Assembly: GCF_031845375.1 (NCBI RefSeq)
Contig: NZ_JAVREK010000027.1
Span: 1-64,000, forward strand
Length of the DNA stretch: 64,000 nucleotides
Source: Streptomonospora wellingtoniae
Lineage (GTDB): Bacteria; Actinomycetota; Actinomycetes; Streptosporangiales; Streptosporangiaceae
Direction: 5' to 3'
The translations under genes were made by a program, and so were the position numbers. Every line of letters starts with the position of its first letter. Position 1 is the first letter of the stretch. Below the pieces are notes generated by a model, which saw only the letters and a program-made list of their open reading frames with translations, was not told the DNA's origin and did no database searches. Below, in pieces: positions 28,694-39,412 of the stretch.

Positions 28694-29047
28694 TGCCTGA
28701 TCATGGGATGTGCTGCGAAAATCCGCTGGCAGCGGGGTGCGGACGGTCGGCGGAGACGGGCTGGGCGGGGTCGGAGGGCGGCCATGCGGTGCCGAGAGGC
28801 GGGGAGGAGCGACCGGGGCAGGGGGCGCATCGGCGAGCCGGGAAGGGCGCGGGCGAGCGCGGAACCGGGCGTAGGCGCAGAGCGGTCCGGCACAACCCAC
28901 CGCGCACAGCCGCGGAACCGCCGGCGCACCCGCTCTCCCCCGCTTTGCCAAGACCACGGGCGGGGGTTATCGTTCCGATCCGGCGGTATTCCGCACTTCC
29001 GGCGGCCGGCCGGAGGACAGCCACGGAACGGGAACGGGCGGCGCCCC

Positions 29048-29800
29048 ATGGACTCGGATGCTACGCAGATTCTGAACAGGACCGCGGAATTCCCGGAGTT
29101 CGGCGATTCGACTCCAGAATGGGAGGCCGACGCCCGCATCCGCATCTCCGAGGCCGTCGAGCGATTCACCCAGCCGCTGGCCGACCTGCTGGAACGCGGA
29201 GCGAACGAGGGCGACACCCGGCTACTCGTCACCGATTTCCTTAGCGAAGCCCTCAGTTACAACAAATACGGTGAACTGACGACCGAATACCGCACCAAAG
29301 GCGAATCCGTCGACTACGGAATCACCCTCGACGGTGAACTCTTCGCCTTCATCGAGGTGAAGCCGTGCGGCACCGACCTCGACGCGCGCAACCTCCGCCA
29401 GGCGAAACTGCACGCCGGCGCCGAGGGCGTCTCCTGGGTGGTCCTGACCGACGGCCGTGTGTGGCAGGTGCACCATGTCGGCGACGGGGAGGACGGCACG
29501 GGCATCGTCCTCAACGTCGACCTGCTTGCCGAAACCCCGCTGACCGCGCGGGTGGACGCCCTGTTCCCGCTGTCGCGCGAGGCCGTCTCCCACGGGCGGC
29601 TGGAGAACCTGCGCGCCTGGCGCGCGGCCCTGGAGCCGGAGCCGCTGGCCGAAGTGCTGCGCAGCGACCCGGTCGCCTCGGCCATCCGCGCCGAGCTGCG
29701 CCGCCGCACCGACCACCTCGGCCACCTGGGGGACCTGGACGAGGTCGTCGACTCCCTGACCACGGGCGTCATCGGCCGACGCCTTCAGCAGGAGGGGTAG
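29048..29800 (+). CDS. Stand-alone HsdR N-terminal-like nuclease domain protein
   Basis: 250 residues. The central part matches the N-terminal nuclease domain of type I restriction R subunits: VTDFLSEALSY, then the PD-(D/E)xK core with Asp in ESVDYGI and the EVK triad in FAFIEVKPCG, then QAKLHAGAEGVSWVVLTDGRVWQVH. The C-terminal 80 residues are helical and charged. No helicase/translocase part, HsdM or HsdS is nearby, so it is not a classical R subunit. Related small proteins occur singly in actinobacteria. The predicted fold supports nuclease activity; target and role are unknown. Confidence 0.7.
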   Translation: MDSDATQILNRTAEFPEFGDSTPEWEADARIRISEAVERFTQPLADLLERGANEGDTRLLVTDFLSEALSYNKYGELTTEYRTKGESVDYGITLDGELFAFIEVKPCGTDLDARNLRQAKLHAGAEGVSWVVLTDGRVWQVHHVGDGEDGTGIVLNVDLLAETPLTARVDALFPLSREAVSHGRLENLRAWRAALEPEPLAEVLRSDPVASAIRAELRRRTDHLGHLGDLDEVVDSLTTGVIGRRLQQEG

Positions 29801-30154
29801 CCGACGGCGGTGCCGCGGACGACGGCGGCGCGGCGAACGGTCCGACTCGCCGAACCGGTCACCGCGGCCCGCCACCCTCACGAGCGGGTTCTCTTCCGCC
29901 TAAACCTCCGCCGCGCCGCCGCGAACCGCGTTCCACGCACGCACCCGCCGCGACCTGCGGTGAAACTTCGAGCAATTCAGGAAATCTCCCCCCAGTGATA
30001 CGGCACTGAAGCGCGACGTATCCACGCAGTTACACAATCATCACTTCCCATTTCCCGCGCGCCTCTTTCGCGGAGCGAACACGGTCGTTTATCAAGCTGT
30101 AGTCACCCCGTCAGCGACCCGAACATCCACGGCTCCCCGAAAGGGAATCCCCCC
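29801..30154. other. Gene-free interval before phospholipase A2
   Basis: 354 bp, with an A+T-richer stretch at 29990-30115 that is the likely promoter region of the phospholipase gene. I see no confident -35/-10 pair, no hairpin terminator and no small gene. Confidence 0.55.
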
Positions 30155-30784
30155 ATGCGTCATCCCGCTCGACGTGTCGGACAGTCCGTCATCGCCGCTT
30201 CCGCCGCCGGCCTCCTGGCCCTCACCGGTTCAGGGATCGCCAACGCCGCCGCGCTCCCTCCCGGCGAACTGAGGCAGGTCACTGACAGCTATCTGTTCGG
30301 CATCTCGCTGAACAGCTTCATCGACGTCCGAAACCAGGCGCCCTACAGCGACCAACTCGACTGGGGCAGCGACTCCTGCAGTTGGTCCCCCGACGAGCCG
30401 GTCGGCTACGACTTCGACCCCGGCTGCAAGCGCCACGACTTCGGCTACCGCAACTACAAGCTGCAGAACCGGTTCACCGAGGCCAACCGCCTGGCGATCG
30501 ACAACAACTTCCGCGACGACCTCTACGGGATCTGCGGCGGCGACTGGCTGTGCGAGGGAGTGGCGGACGTCTACTACTCGGCCGTCCGCGAGTTCGGCGC
30601 CACCAGCGCCGACACCGCCGCCGCTCTGCGCACCGCCGACGTGGAGCAGCAGACGCGTGAGCTCGTCGCGGTCCACGAGGATCTGGAAGAGGCCGACACC
30701 GAAGCCGAGGCGGAGCGCCTCATCGCCGACTTCGAGCGCGACAACGACGTCCAAATCGCCAGGGAGTACCCGGTCGGAAGCTGA
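30155..30784 (+). CDS. Secreted prokaryotic phospholipase A2
   Basis: 209 residues. A signal peptide (1-31, ending SGIANA) precedes a compact domain with the PLA2 motif CKRHDFGYRN, giving catalytic pair His94-Asp95. YDFDPGC before it and DDLYGIC after it fit the streptomycete PLA2 fold (Phospholip_A2_3), which hydrolyses the sn-2 ester with calcium. Four cysteines could form two disulfides. The acidic C-terminal tail (about 160-209) is longer than in Streptomyces violaceoruber PLA2. The ATG follows AAGGG. It converges with the large helicase-like gene. Confidence 0.85.
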   Translation: MRHPARRVGQSVIAASAAGLLALTGSGIANAAALPPGELRQVTDSYLFGISLNSFIDVRNQAPYSDQLDWGSDSCSWSPDEPVGYDFDPGCKRHDFGYRNYKLQNRFTEANRLAIDNNFRDDLYGICGGDWLCEGVADVYYSAVREFGATSADTAAALRTADVEQQTRELVAVHEDLEEADTEAEAERLIADFERDNDVQIAREYPVGS

Positions 30785-30970
30785 CCCCCGCGGCCCTGGG
30801 GCACGTCTGGGTGTGCCCGGCGACACGCGCGCCGCCGGGCACACCGCCTTCACACCCGCAGTCTGCGCCCGGTGGAGGCCGGCTTCGGCGCACGTTGCCC
30901 CCGCAGGACCGGCGCGTCCGCGTACCGCCCGCCCGCACGGCCGAGCCGTCAGCGCCCCGGCCCGACGGGT

Positions 30971-33900
30971 TCATCCCGCCGCGGCCGCAGTCCCGGCTCC
31001 TATTTCGCCCGCGACCGCCTCGGGTTCGTGCAGGCAGCGCCACTCCGGAACCTGCAGGACCGGTTCTCCCGACAGCTGCGCCAGCACGTCGGCACGAGCC
31101 GAGAGCCGCCGCAGCTCGGCTCCCGTGCGAGCGGCGTCGACCAGGACCAGCTGCGGGCCCCGTGGCGTCTCGATCCGCAGGTCGGCCCGATGTCCGTGCA
31201 GGAAGGGCCCCGGCTGGACCCGGGCGCCGGTCTCGCGCAGCACCCGGGACAGCCTCCGGAACCCCGCGGTACCGGCCGCCGGCTCGCCGCCCGCCTCCAA
31301 GCTCCGGGCCAGCTCGGCCAGCGGGCCGCGCTCGCGCCGCCAGAACGCGCGGTCGCCTACGACGACCAGCTGCTCTGCCGTCCTCCCCAGCGCCGCCGAC
31401 CACGTCTCGGCGCTACGCATCCGCTCCAGCAGGCTTTCGGGCAGACGCGCGCCCGAGCAGACCGCCGAGACCACGAGCACGTCCACCGCGTCGTCCTCGT
31501 CGTCGACGAGGTCCGCGGGCCCGTAGACGGCGACATCGCGCCCCAGGCAGCGCCGGTCCAGAATCCGCCGCAGCAGGGCGCGCTGCGGCTGGACCGGTGA
31601 GAACGCGGCCAGGCGCGTTGACCGCGGCAGCCGCGCGTCGGCCTCCTGTACGGTGCGCACCACCCGGTGCGCCTCGGCGCGGTTCAGGCACACGCCGCCC
31701 GGCACCGGCTCGCACTCGCCGAATCCGTTGCGCCACTCGACAGCGGCGCCCCTCTCGGCTGCGCCGTTCCCCGCAGCATGCTCGGCCACCGCGCCGCCTT
31801 CCGCAGCGCCGTCCTCAGCGGCCCGGTCCCAAGACCGGTCGGCATCCGACCGGGCGGCGCCGTCCCACTCCCCCCGGCTCCGGCCCGCGGTGCCGCCGAG
31901 ACCGGGAACCGGTCGACGGACCGCGCCACCGCCCCGAGCGCGCTCGACGCCCGACACCGAGAACCCGCCCCCGTAGCAGTGCCGTGCCGCGACCCCGGCG
32001 ACCTCCGGTCGGCCGCCGCGGTTCTCCTCCAGCCACAGCGGGGGGCGCCCGGCGGCGGAGACGGCGGATGCACACGCCGCGTAGGCGGAGTCGCTCGCGT
32101 AGACCAGTGCGTGCCTGCCGAGCAGCACGGGAGAGAGCCCTGCCTCCCGCTGAAGGCGCTCGTCCTCCCCCGGTTGCAGCGCGCTCCACCGCGCCGGGCG
32201 CGCCGGGTCGCCGATGACCAGAGCCCGCTTCGCCCGGTACAGCAGCGGGACCAGGTCAGCCACGGTCAGCTGGTCGGCGTCGACGACCACCGCGAGGTCG
32301 AACAGGCCCGCCTCCTCGGGAAGGGACCCGGTCGCGCGGGTGTTGACCGCCCACGCCGGCAGGGCACCGAGCAGTGGTGCGAACCCGGGGCAGGCGGCGG
32401 GGAGGGCCTCCGCGGCGTCGCCCGCACCTGTTCCGCCACCCGGCGCCGCGGCTGCGGAGCCCGCCTCGGCCGGCGCCGCCCCGCGCTTCCGGTACCAGTT
32501 CAGGCTCTCCAGCCGGCTCCGGACGGCGGATCTGCTGCGTGCGGCCCGCTGGGCGGCCACCCCCTCGGCCAGCGCGCCGGCCGATGCCCGATGGCGCTCC
32601 AAGGCTTCGGCGAGTGCGGCGGCGAACTCCTCCGGAGGAGGGGCGCCGCGGCGGCGCTCCAAGGCGGCACGCCAGTCGCGCTCGATCCTCGCCACCCGGC
32701 ACAGCCGCCGCAGGTTCTCCGGAAAGGGTTCGACACCCAGTTCGCGGCGGATCGCCGCGCGGTGCTTCGCCCCGGCGAAGCCGCCGCCCGAAGCGCGCTC
32801 CGCCCGGCCGAGCCAGTACGCGGGGCCACCGCGACCTGGGCCGAAGTGCCTGTCGGGCAACCAGCCGAAGTCGGTCATCGAGCGGCGTTCCTCGGCCAGC
32901 CGCGCCAGAGTCCGGCCCTCGGCGGCGGTGGCGTCGAGGCACCGGCGCAGCCTCTCGACACGCATCCAGTCCCCGGCCGCCTGCGCCTGCAAAGCGCTGA
33001 TGTCGGCGTCCTCGCCGGTACCGGGTACGGAGCGGTCGCGCAGCCGCTCCAGCACGCGCATCTCGGCGGCCCGCTGTTCGTGGCCGCCGGCGCGCGCGAC
33101 CGTGTGGCCGGGCGGCTGTCCGGCGCGGTCGGCGATGCGGTCCAGCACGCGGTCCTCCCGGCCGCCGAGCACCGCCGTCAGCCCGGCCGCGGCGGCCGTC
33201 CGCAGCACCGCGTCGGCCAAGCCGGCGCCGTCGGTGCCGGGCGGTGCGGCGGCGACGGTGAGCGGGGCGCGGAGAGCGGCAAGGACGACCCGGTGCCCGG
33301 CTTCGTCCAGCTGCCCGGAGGAGACCGGGGGGACGCCGGGTTCGGCGCCGGGCCGACCGGGTCCCCCGAGCAGCGCCCCAAGCGCGGTCTGCGCGGCACC
33401 GTCCGGGAGCGCGTCGCCTCCGGCCGGACGGCCGAGCTCGGAGACCAGGCAGGCGAGGGATGTCGCGTCGTCCGCATCCGGCCCCGGCCCCCGGGCGGGA
33501 ACCGGCGCGCCGGTTCCTCCCGCGGTGTAGACCACGGCGACGTTGCGCGCCCCCGGAGAGGCGTCGGGACCGGGAAGGGCGTCGCGCAGCCGGGACGGCA
33601 GGATGGGATCTGCGCGCTCGATCCCGAACCCCACCAGCAGGGCGCGCACCGTCTGCTCCAGGTCGCGCGGCAGGCGGGCGCGGCCTGCGCTCGCGCCCCC
33701 GCCTCCCCTCACACCTCGGCGCCCGCTTCCGCCGGGCACCGGACCGGCACCGGTCGCGCCGCGGCGCAGCCAGGCGCGCAGCTCCGCGGTCTCGGCGGCG
33801 GAGTGGATACCCAACGCGCGCAGCAGGACGGGGTTGACCTCGGCGCCGGAGACCGCCCGCGCGCGCAACCCGCCGCCGTCGTCGACGGCCTCGATGTCGG

Positions 33901-34381
33901 CCACCAGCAGCGGAGCGGCCCGAAGGCCCACCTTGGCCTCGCCGCGCCCCGGATGCAGCAGCACCAGCGGGTAACCGTAGCGCAGCGTGCGCCCGCCCGC
34001 GGCGGCCGACCGCACCAGCGCGCCGACCGAGGGGGGTAGGTGCGGCGCCTCCTCGCCGCCGCTGAACAGCGGCTCCGGACCGGCGGGCAGGCACACGACC
34101 GCGGACTCGGAACCGCCGTCCGGGGCATCCGCCCCCAGTGGGCACTCGGATCCCAGCACGGCCTCGCGCCGCAGGCAGCGCTGGTAGTAGGCGAGCAGTG
34201 CCGGCAGGCGTTCCAGAAGTGGCGGCTCGGCTTCGCCGGCGGCACCTCCCGCCGGCGCACGGCTCGCACTCGGGACGGCGGCCGCTCCCGCGTCTGCGCC
34301 CGGCGGGACCGGCGCGCCCGCGGCCGCCCGTGCGCCGCCCGCGGATTCCGCGGTTGCCGGAGCGGACGGGGACACGCGCAT
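30971..34381 (-). CDS. SF1 helicase-nuclease homologue with eroded catalytic motifs
   Basis: 1136 residues. It aligns by pattern with large actinobacterial SF1 (DNA2/NAM7-like) helicases that end in a Vsr/DUF559-like nuclease, but key sites differ. Walker A, normally GPPGTGKSQ, reads APPGTDGAG (about 378-386). Walker B, normally VIDEASQ, reads VVVDADQ (about 695). The YR arginine motif reads ENRGGRPE. Motif VI, normally NVAVTRAR, reads SAALGRTAEQ. The terminal nuclease keeps RADLRIE, but the E-V-D-G position is LVLVDAA. Surrounding framework such as PLLYRAKRALVIGDP is well kept and the frame is intact. ATP hydrolysis is unlikely. GAGG lies 8 bases before ATG 34381; the frame continues upstream antisense to another gene and is not coding. 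Confidence 0.65.
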   Translation of the reverse strand: MRVSPSAPATAESAGGARAAAGAPVPPGADAGAAAVPSASRAPAGGAAGEAEPPLLERLPALLAYYQRCLRREAVLGSECPLGADAPDGGSESAVVCLPAGPEPLFSGGEEAPHLPPSVGALVRSAAAGGRTLRYGYPLVLLHPGRGEAKVGLRAAPLLVADIEAVDDGGGLRARAVSGAEVNPVLLRALGIHSAAETAELRAWLRRGATGAGPVPGGSGRRGVRGGGGASAGRARLPRDLEQTVRALLVGFGIERADPILPSRLRDALPGPDASPGARNVAVVYTAGGTGAPVPARGPGPDADDATSLACLVSELGRPAGGDALPDGAAQTALGALLGGPGRPGAEPGVPPVSSGQLDEAGHRVVLAALRAPLTVAAAPPGTDGAGLADAVLRTAAAAGLTAVLGGREDRVLDRIADRAGQPPGHTVARAGGHEQRAAEMRVLERLRDRSVPGTGEDADISALQAQAAGDWMRVERLRRCLDATAAEGRTLARLAEERRSMTDFGWLPDRHFGPGRGGPAYWLGRAERASGGGFAGAKHRAAIRRELGVEPFPENLRRLCRVARIERDWRAALERRRGAPPPEEFAAALAEALERHRASAGALAEGVAAQRAARSRSAVRSRLESLNWYRKRGAAPAEAGSAAAAPGGGTGAGDAAEALPAACPGFAPLLGALPAWAVNTRATGSLPEEAGLFDLAVVVDADQLTVADLVPLLYRAKRALVIGDPARPARWSALQPGEDERLQREAGLSPVLLGRHALVYASDSAYAACASAVSAAGRPPLWLEENRGGRPEVAGVAARHCYGGGFSVSGVERARGGGAVRRPVPGLGGTAGRSRGEWDGAARSDADRSWDRAAEDGAAEGGAVAEHAAGNGAAERGAAVEWRNGFGECEPVPGGVCLNRAEAHRVVRTVQEADARLPRSTRLAAFSPVQPQRALLRRILDRRCLGRDVAVYGPADLVDDEDDAVDVLVVSAVCSGARLPESLLERMRSAETWSAALGRTAEQLVVVGDRAFWRRERGPLAELARSLEAGGEPAAGTAGFRRLSRVLRETGARVQPGPFLHGHRADLRIETPRGPQLVLVDAARTGAELRRLSARADVLAQLSGEPVLQVPEWRCLHEPEAVAGEIGAGTAAAAG

Positions 34382-34738
34382 CGCATACCTCACAGCGGGC
34401 TCGACCGACGGTTGCGCCGCATCGTGTCCCGTCGGCCACGTACGGCAATGGCCATTGTGCGTCACGCTCGGGTTCTTCGCAGGAGAATCCGACGAAGGGC
34501 CCCGCGGGGCGTGCCGGCGCCGCGCCCGGCCGCCCTCCCGCGCACGCTCTGCCTCCGCACGCCCGCTCCCCCGGCACGCCCCGCGGCCAACCCGGCTCCC
34601 CATGTGCGTCGGCCCCGCGCCCTCGGGGACAATCGGCAGGACAGGCGCGGCCGTTTCGCACCGGGCGTGACGGCGGCGCGCCCGCGCCGCGGGCGCCCGC
34701 GGCGCCGGAGGCGGTCGATCCGCGGTGGAGGGAGCCCC
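34382..34738. other. Divergent promoter interval
   Basis: 357 bp between the helicase-like gene (minus) and the carbon-nitrogen hydrolase (plus). GC-rich, with short GCGGGCGCCCGC-type palindromes near 34687. No convincing promoter, operator or small gene seen. Confidence 0.5.
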
Positions 34739-35536
34739 ATGGTCCACGTCGCAGTCGCTCAGTTCGCCCCGGGCGAGGACAAGACGCAGAACCTGGCGGC
34801 CGCGGGGCGGCTGGTCGCCGAGGCCGCCGAGCGCGGCGCCGGTGTCGTCCTGCTCCCGGAGTACGCGATGTTCACCGCACCGCGCACCGACCGGCGGTTC
34901 GTCAAGGCCGCCGAGCCCTTGGACGGCGCCTTCGTCAGCGGGCTTGCGCGCCTGGCCGCCGAATCGGGTGCGGTTGTCGTGGCCGGCATCAACGAGGCGG
35001 TACCCGGCGGCGAGCGATTTCGCAACACCCTCGTGGCGCTGGAACCCGGCGGCTCCGTCGCGGCGCTCTATCGGAAACTGCACCTCTACGACGCCTTCGG
35101 GGCGACCGAGTCCGACGTCGTCGAGCCCGGGGCGATCGACGCGCCGCAGACGTTTTCGCGGGACGGCGTGGTCTTCGGCCTGCAGACGTGCTACGACCTG
35201 CGCTTTCCCGAAGTGACCCGGCGCATCGCCGACGCCGGCGCGCAGGTGCTGCTGCTCGCGGCCGAGTGGGTGCCGGGCCCGCAGAAGGAGGACCACTGGG
35301 ACACCCTGGTTCGGGCCAGAGCGATCGAGAACACGCTCTATGTCGCCGCGGCGGGACAGAACGCCCCGACCGGCGCGGGCAACAGCATGGTCGTCGACCC
35401 CATGGGCGTTCGCGTCGTGGCGCTCGGTGAGCAGACCGGGGTTGCGGTCGCACCTATTTCGACGGACCGCCTGACACAAGTGCGGACGAAGAACCCGGCC
35501 CTGCGGCTGCGCCGGTTCACGGTGACGCCCGCGTAG
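34739..35536 (+). CDS. Carbon-nitrogen hydrolase (nitrilase superfamily)
   Basis: 265 residues, cytoplasmic. The Glu-Lys-Cys triad is complete: Glu41 in LLPEYAM, Lys113 in YRKLHLYD and Cys151 in LQTCYDLRFPE. The YDAFG and CYDLRFPE patterns place it with the deaminated-glutathione amidase / Nit1-like and omega-amidase branch, which cleaves small linear amides. That branch assignment is tentative. The start at 34739 has GGAGGG 5-10 bases upstream; the frame is open for 700 bp before it, antisense to the helicase-like gene. It is a single-gene unit. Confidence 0.87.
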   Translation: MVHVAVAQFAPGEDKTQNLAAAGRLVAEAAERGAGVVLLPEYAMFTAPRTDRRFVKAAEPLDGAFVSGLARLAAESGAVVVAGINEAVPGGERFRNTLVALEPGGSVAALYRKLHLYDAFGATESDVVEPGAIDAPQTFSRDGVVFGLQTCYDLRFPEVTRRIADAGAQVLLLAAEWVPGPQKEDHWDTLVRARAIENTLYVAAAGQNAPTGAGNSMVVDPMGVRVVALGEQTGVAVAPISTDRLTQVRTKNPALRLRRFTVTPA

Positions 35537-35660
35537 TACCGGAGAAGCGTCCGATTCCTCCCTCCCCAACCCCGGTCATCCCACCACACACTCCGCACTA
35601 GTCACAGATGGTTACCGAACTTCGTCGCTCTGTAACAAAAATCGGCCTGGGCTATTCCGG

Positions 35661-35688
35661 TTGCAGACCGCTTCTGATTCAATAAGAC
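35661..35688 (+). promoter_or_regulatory. Candidate promoter of the small zinc-ribbon gene
   Basis: TTGCAG, a 16-bp spacer and TAAGAC lie in an A+T-rich stretch 54 bp before the start of the 86-residue protein. The -10 match is partial. Confidence 0.35.
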
Positions 35689-35741
35689 CCGATCACGGCA
35701 AGCCCGCCAGACTGTCCTAAACCACGGGGGGAGCAGGGACG

Positions 35742-36002
35742 TTGAGCGGTCTGAGCATTATGTGCGATTCAGACATCGAAAATACGGACACAACCGACAT
35801 TCACCTCTTTGACGCAGGAGCACTCACGGTCTCGCAGCTTATGGGCGAGGCCTGCGCTGTCTGCCACGCCCGTTGGCCGCGACCCCGGCACCGGATCGGA
35901 GCCTCATCCGACGGCGGTGCCGTGTTCGGGTGCCACGAATGCGTCGGCTTCGCGGCCGCGTACGACGCCGGCGCCCTGGAGCACGCGCTGGTCGCGCACT
36001 GA
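35742..36002 (+). CDS. Small CxxC-CxxC protein of unknown function
   Basis: 86 residues. Two CxxC pairs (CAVCHARW and FGCHECVGF) about 25 residues apart suggest a zinc ribbon. The segment LTVSQLMGEACAVCHARWPRPR is typical of a small family widespread in actinomycetes, whose members lack a known role. TTG at 35742 follows GCAGGG; ATG at 35760 is the alternative and would drop six residues. No neighbour on the same strand suggests a pathway. Confidence 0.6.
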   Translation: MSGLSIMCDSDIENTDTTDIHLFDAGALTVSQLMGEACAVCHARWPRPRHRIGASSDGGAVFGCHECVGFAAAYDAGALEHALVAH

Positions 36003-36352
36003 CCGCTTCCGCAGCGCCGCAGCGGCCGGATCAGGGTCGGCCGGCCCGTGCGCAGCGGGTTCGCGTGCGACGCGGCGGTGCGGAGACCGGCGGGAACGAA
36101 GGGTCGCCCGCCACAGGAGACGAGTGGGGCGCTCCGGGAGACGGGGGAACCGCGCCCGGAGCGCCGCCACCCACGCGCTCGCTTCCAGGGGGAGGAGGGG
36201 AAGAGCGCGTCTCGGGGAATGCTCCGCGTCGCCGACCGTGGCACCGGGGGTGTGGCACCGCGGCGGACCACCCGCCACAATACCGACTGTCGCGGACGAG
36301 GAACCCCGTGTAGGCGAATTCCGTTCCGTCGCATCGGCTTGATCCGGCGGAC
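36003..36352. other. Gene-free interval between convergent genes
   Basis: 350 bp between the small CxxC protein and the 3' end of the semialdehyde dehydrogenase gene. Only short, weak hairpins were seen, and no coding signal beyond chance frames. Confidence 0.5.
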
Positions 36353-37939
<1,587 letters not shown>

Positions 37940-38020
37940 GGGAAGACCTCCGGAGGTACGCGCGAACAGGGGCGTGGCATGCGGGAGCCGGCGAGCGTGG
38001 GGCGTGCGGGACGGGCGGGC

Positions 38021-38068
38021 GCAGCGTCGGACGCCGCGGGGCGCCGACGCTGCCGGCGGCGCCCCGCG
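38021..38068 (-). other. Two overlapping hairpins between aminotransferase and mmsA
   Basis: Stem 1: GCAGCGTCGG (38021-38030) with CCGACGCTGC (38044-38053). Stem 2: CGCGGGGCGCC (38035-38045) with GGCGCCCCGCG (38058-38068). Both are perfect, and they share bases, so only one can form at a time. This is the geometry of an attenuator, but GC-rich DNA makes chance pairing likely. Confidence 0.4.
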
Positions 38069-38119
38069 CGGTCGTCCGGCCCGTCGGGCCGGGGCCGCGG
38101 CCCGGGATGAGCGGCGCGG

Positions 38120-39412
38120 TCAGCCCGCCTGGGCGTCGACCTCGGTGACGGCGTCGACGAGGATGTCGCGGGCCTCGCGGACGTCGGCCTCCTCGACGGT
38201 CAGCGGCGGCGCCGCGCGCAGCACGTTCCCGCGCAGCCCTCCCTTGCCGATCAGCAGCCCGCGGCGCCGAGTGGCTTCGAGCACCGCCGAGGCCAGCTGA
38301 GGCGAGGGGGCCCCGGTACCGGGGTCGACCATGTCCACCGCGAACATCAGGCCCTTGCCCCGTACCGCGCCCACCGCGGCCAGGCCGGCCAGCGGCCGCA
38401 GGCCGTCGAGCACGATCGGGCCCAGGCGGGCGGCGTTGGCCTGGAGGTCGTGGTCGAGGACGTAGTCGAGCGCGGCGTTGGCGGCGGCCATGGCCACCGG
38501 GTTGCCCCCGAAGGTGGAGACCCCGTTGGCGGTCAGGCCGTCCATCAGGTCGCCGCGCGCCACGACGCCCCCGACCGCGAAGCCGTTGCCCAGGCCCTTG
38601 GCGAAGGTGATTGCGTCGGGGGCGACCCCGTGCTCGCTGATGCCCCAGAACCCGGTGCCGGTGCGTCCCCAGCCGGTCTGCACCTCGTCGGAGACGAACA
38701 GCACGCCCTCCTCGTCCAGGACCTCCTTGTAGGCGGCGAACAGGCCTGGCGGCGGCATGGTGAACCCGCCGACGCCCTGGACCGGCTCGGCGATCAGGCA
38801 GGCGACGTCGCGGGCCGTGGCCGTGGCGAGCACGTCGCGCAGGTCCGCCACACAGGCGTCGATGTAGCGGTCGTCGGACATGCCGCGGAACGCGGCGGCT
38901 TCACGGTCGGTGCCGTGCAGGTAGTGGACGTTGAGCGGGGACAGTGCGGAGTTCTTCCACCCGCGGTTGCCGGTGACCGCGACGGTGCCGTACGAGCGGC
39001 CGTGGTAGCTGTTGCGCATGGCCAGCACCTGGTCGCTGCCGCGTGCGCAGGTGGCCAGCAGCAGGGCCGTCTCGTTGGCCTCGGTGCCGGAATTGGTGAA
39101 GAAGACCTTGGCGTCGGGGATGCCGGACAGGCGTGCGATCTTCTCGGCGAGCTCGACCTGCCCGCGCAGCAGGTACAGCGTGGACGTGTGCACGACGCCG
39201 GTGGCGATCTGGCGTTCCACCGCCTCGCGCACCTCGGCCACGTCGTAGCCGAGCATGTTGGTCAGGATGCCGGCGAAGAAGTCGAGGTAGGTGTTGCCGT
39301 CGGCGCCGGTGAGGCGGACGCCCTTGCCTCCGGTGATCTCGACCGGTTCGTCGTAGTAGAGGGCGAGCCACGATGGCATGACGGCACGGTGACGAGCGAG
39401 AAGTTCCGACAT
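38120..39412 (-). CDS. Class-III omega-aminotransferase (4-aminobutyrate / beta-alanine type)
   Basis: 430 residues, PLP-dependent. GTEANETALL, the phosphate-binding NSYHGRSYG, SDEVQTGWGRTG and the Schiff-base lysine in FAKGLGNG are all present. Paired with mmsA and a divergent PucR regulator, it most likely turns beta-alanine or GABA into a semialdehyde that the dehydrogenase then oxidises. The exact donor is not readable; database names would include 4-aminobutyrate, alanine-glyoxylate or aspartate-family aminotransferase. ATG 39412 fits the family N-terminus; the frame runs 29 codons further without support. Confidence 0.86.
   Translation of the reverse strand: MSELLARHRAVMPSWLALYYDEPVEITGGKGVRLTGADGNTYLDFFAGILTNMLGYDVAEVREAVERQIATGVVHTSTLYLLRGQVELAEKIARLSGIPDAKVFFTNSGTEANETALLLATCARGSDQVLAMRNSYHGRSYGTVAVTGNRGWKNSALSPLNVHYLHGTDREAAAFRGMSDDRYIDACVADLRDVLATATARDVACLIAEPVQGVGGFTMPPPGLFAAYKEVLDEEGVLFVSDEVQTGWGRTGTGFWGISEHGVAPDAITFAKGLGNGFAVGGVVARGDLMDGLTANGVSTFGGNPVAMAAANAALDYVLDHDLQANAARLGPIVLDGLRPLAGLAAVGAVRGKGLMFAVDMVDPGTGAPSPQLASAVLEATRRRGLLIGKGGLRGNVLRAAPPLTVEEADVREARDILVDAVTEVDAQAG

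Larger units (their letters stand above)
28251..29047. other. Long regulatory interval upstream of beta-glucosidase
   Basis: About 800 bp with no convincing gene on either strand. It holds the CelR box, a matched pair of GAACCGATTC dyads and a strong minus-strand promoter for beta-glucosidase. Bases 28700-29047 next to the nuclease gene are featureless and GC-rich. Confidence 0.65.

Noticed and set aside
29048..34381. HsdR-N nuclease, phospholipase A2 and helicase-like protein as one new defence system
   Set aside because: The genes differ in strand, are separated by 190-350 bp gaps, the phospholipase is secreted, and the helicase is motif-dead. Nothing but proximity links them.
34382..35569. 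N-terminal extension of the helicase-like frame by about 400 codons
   Set aside because: It is antisense to the carbon-nitrogen hydrolase, which has a complete catalytic triad and its own ribosome binding site.
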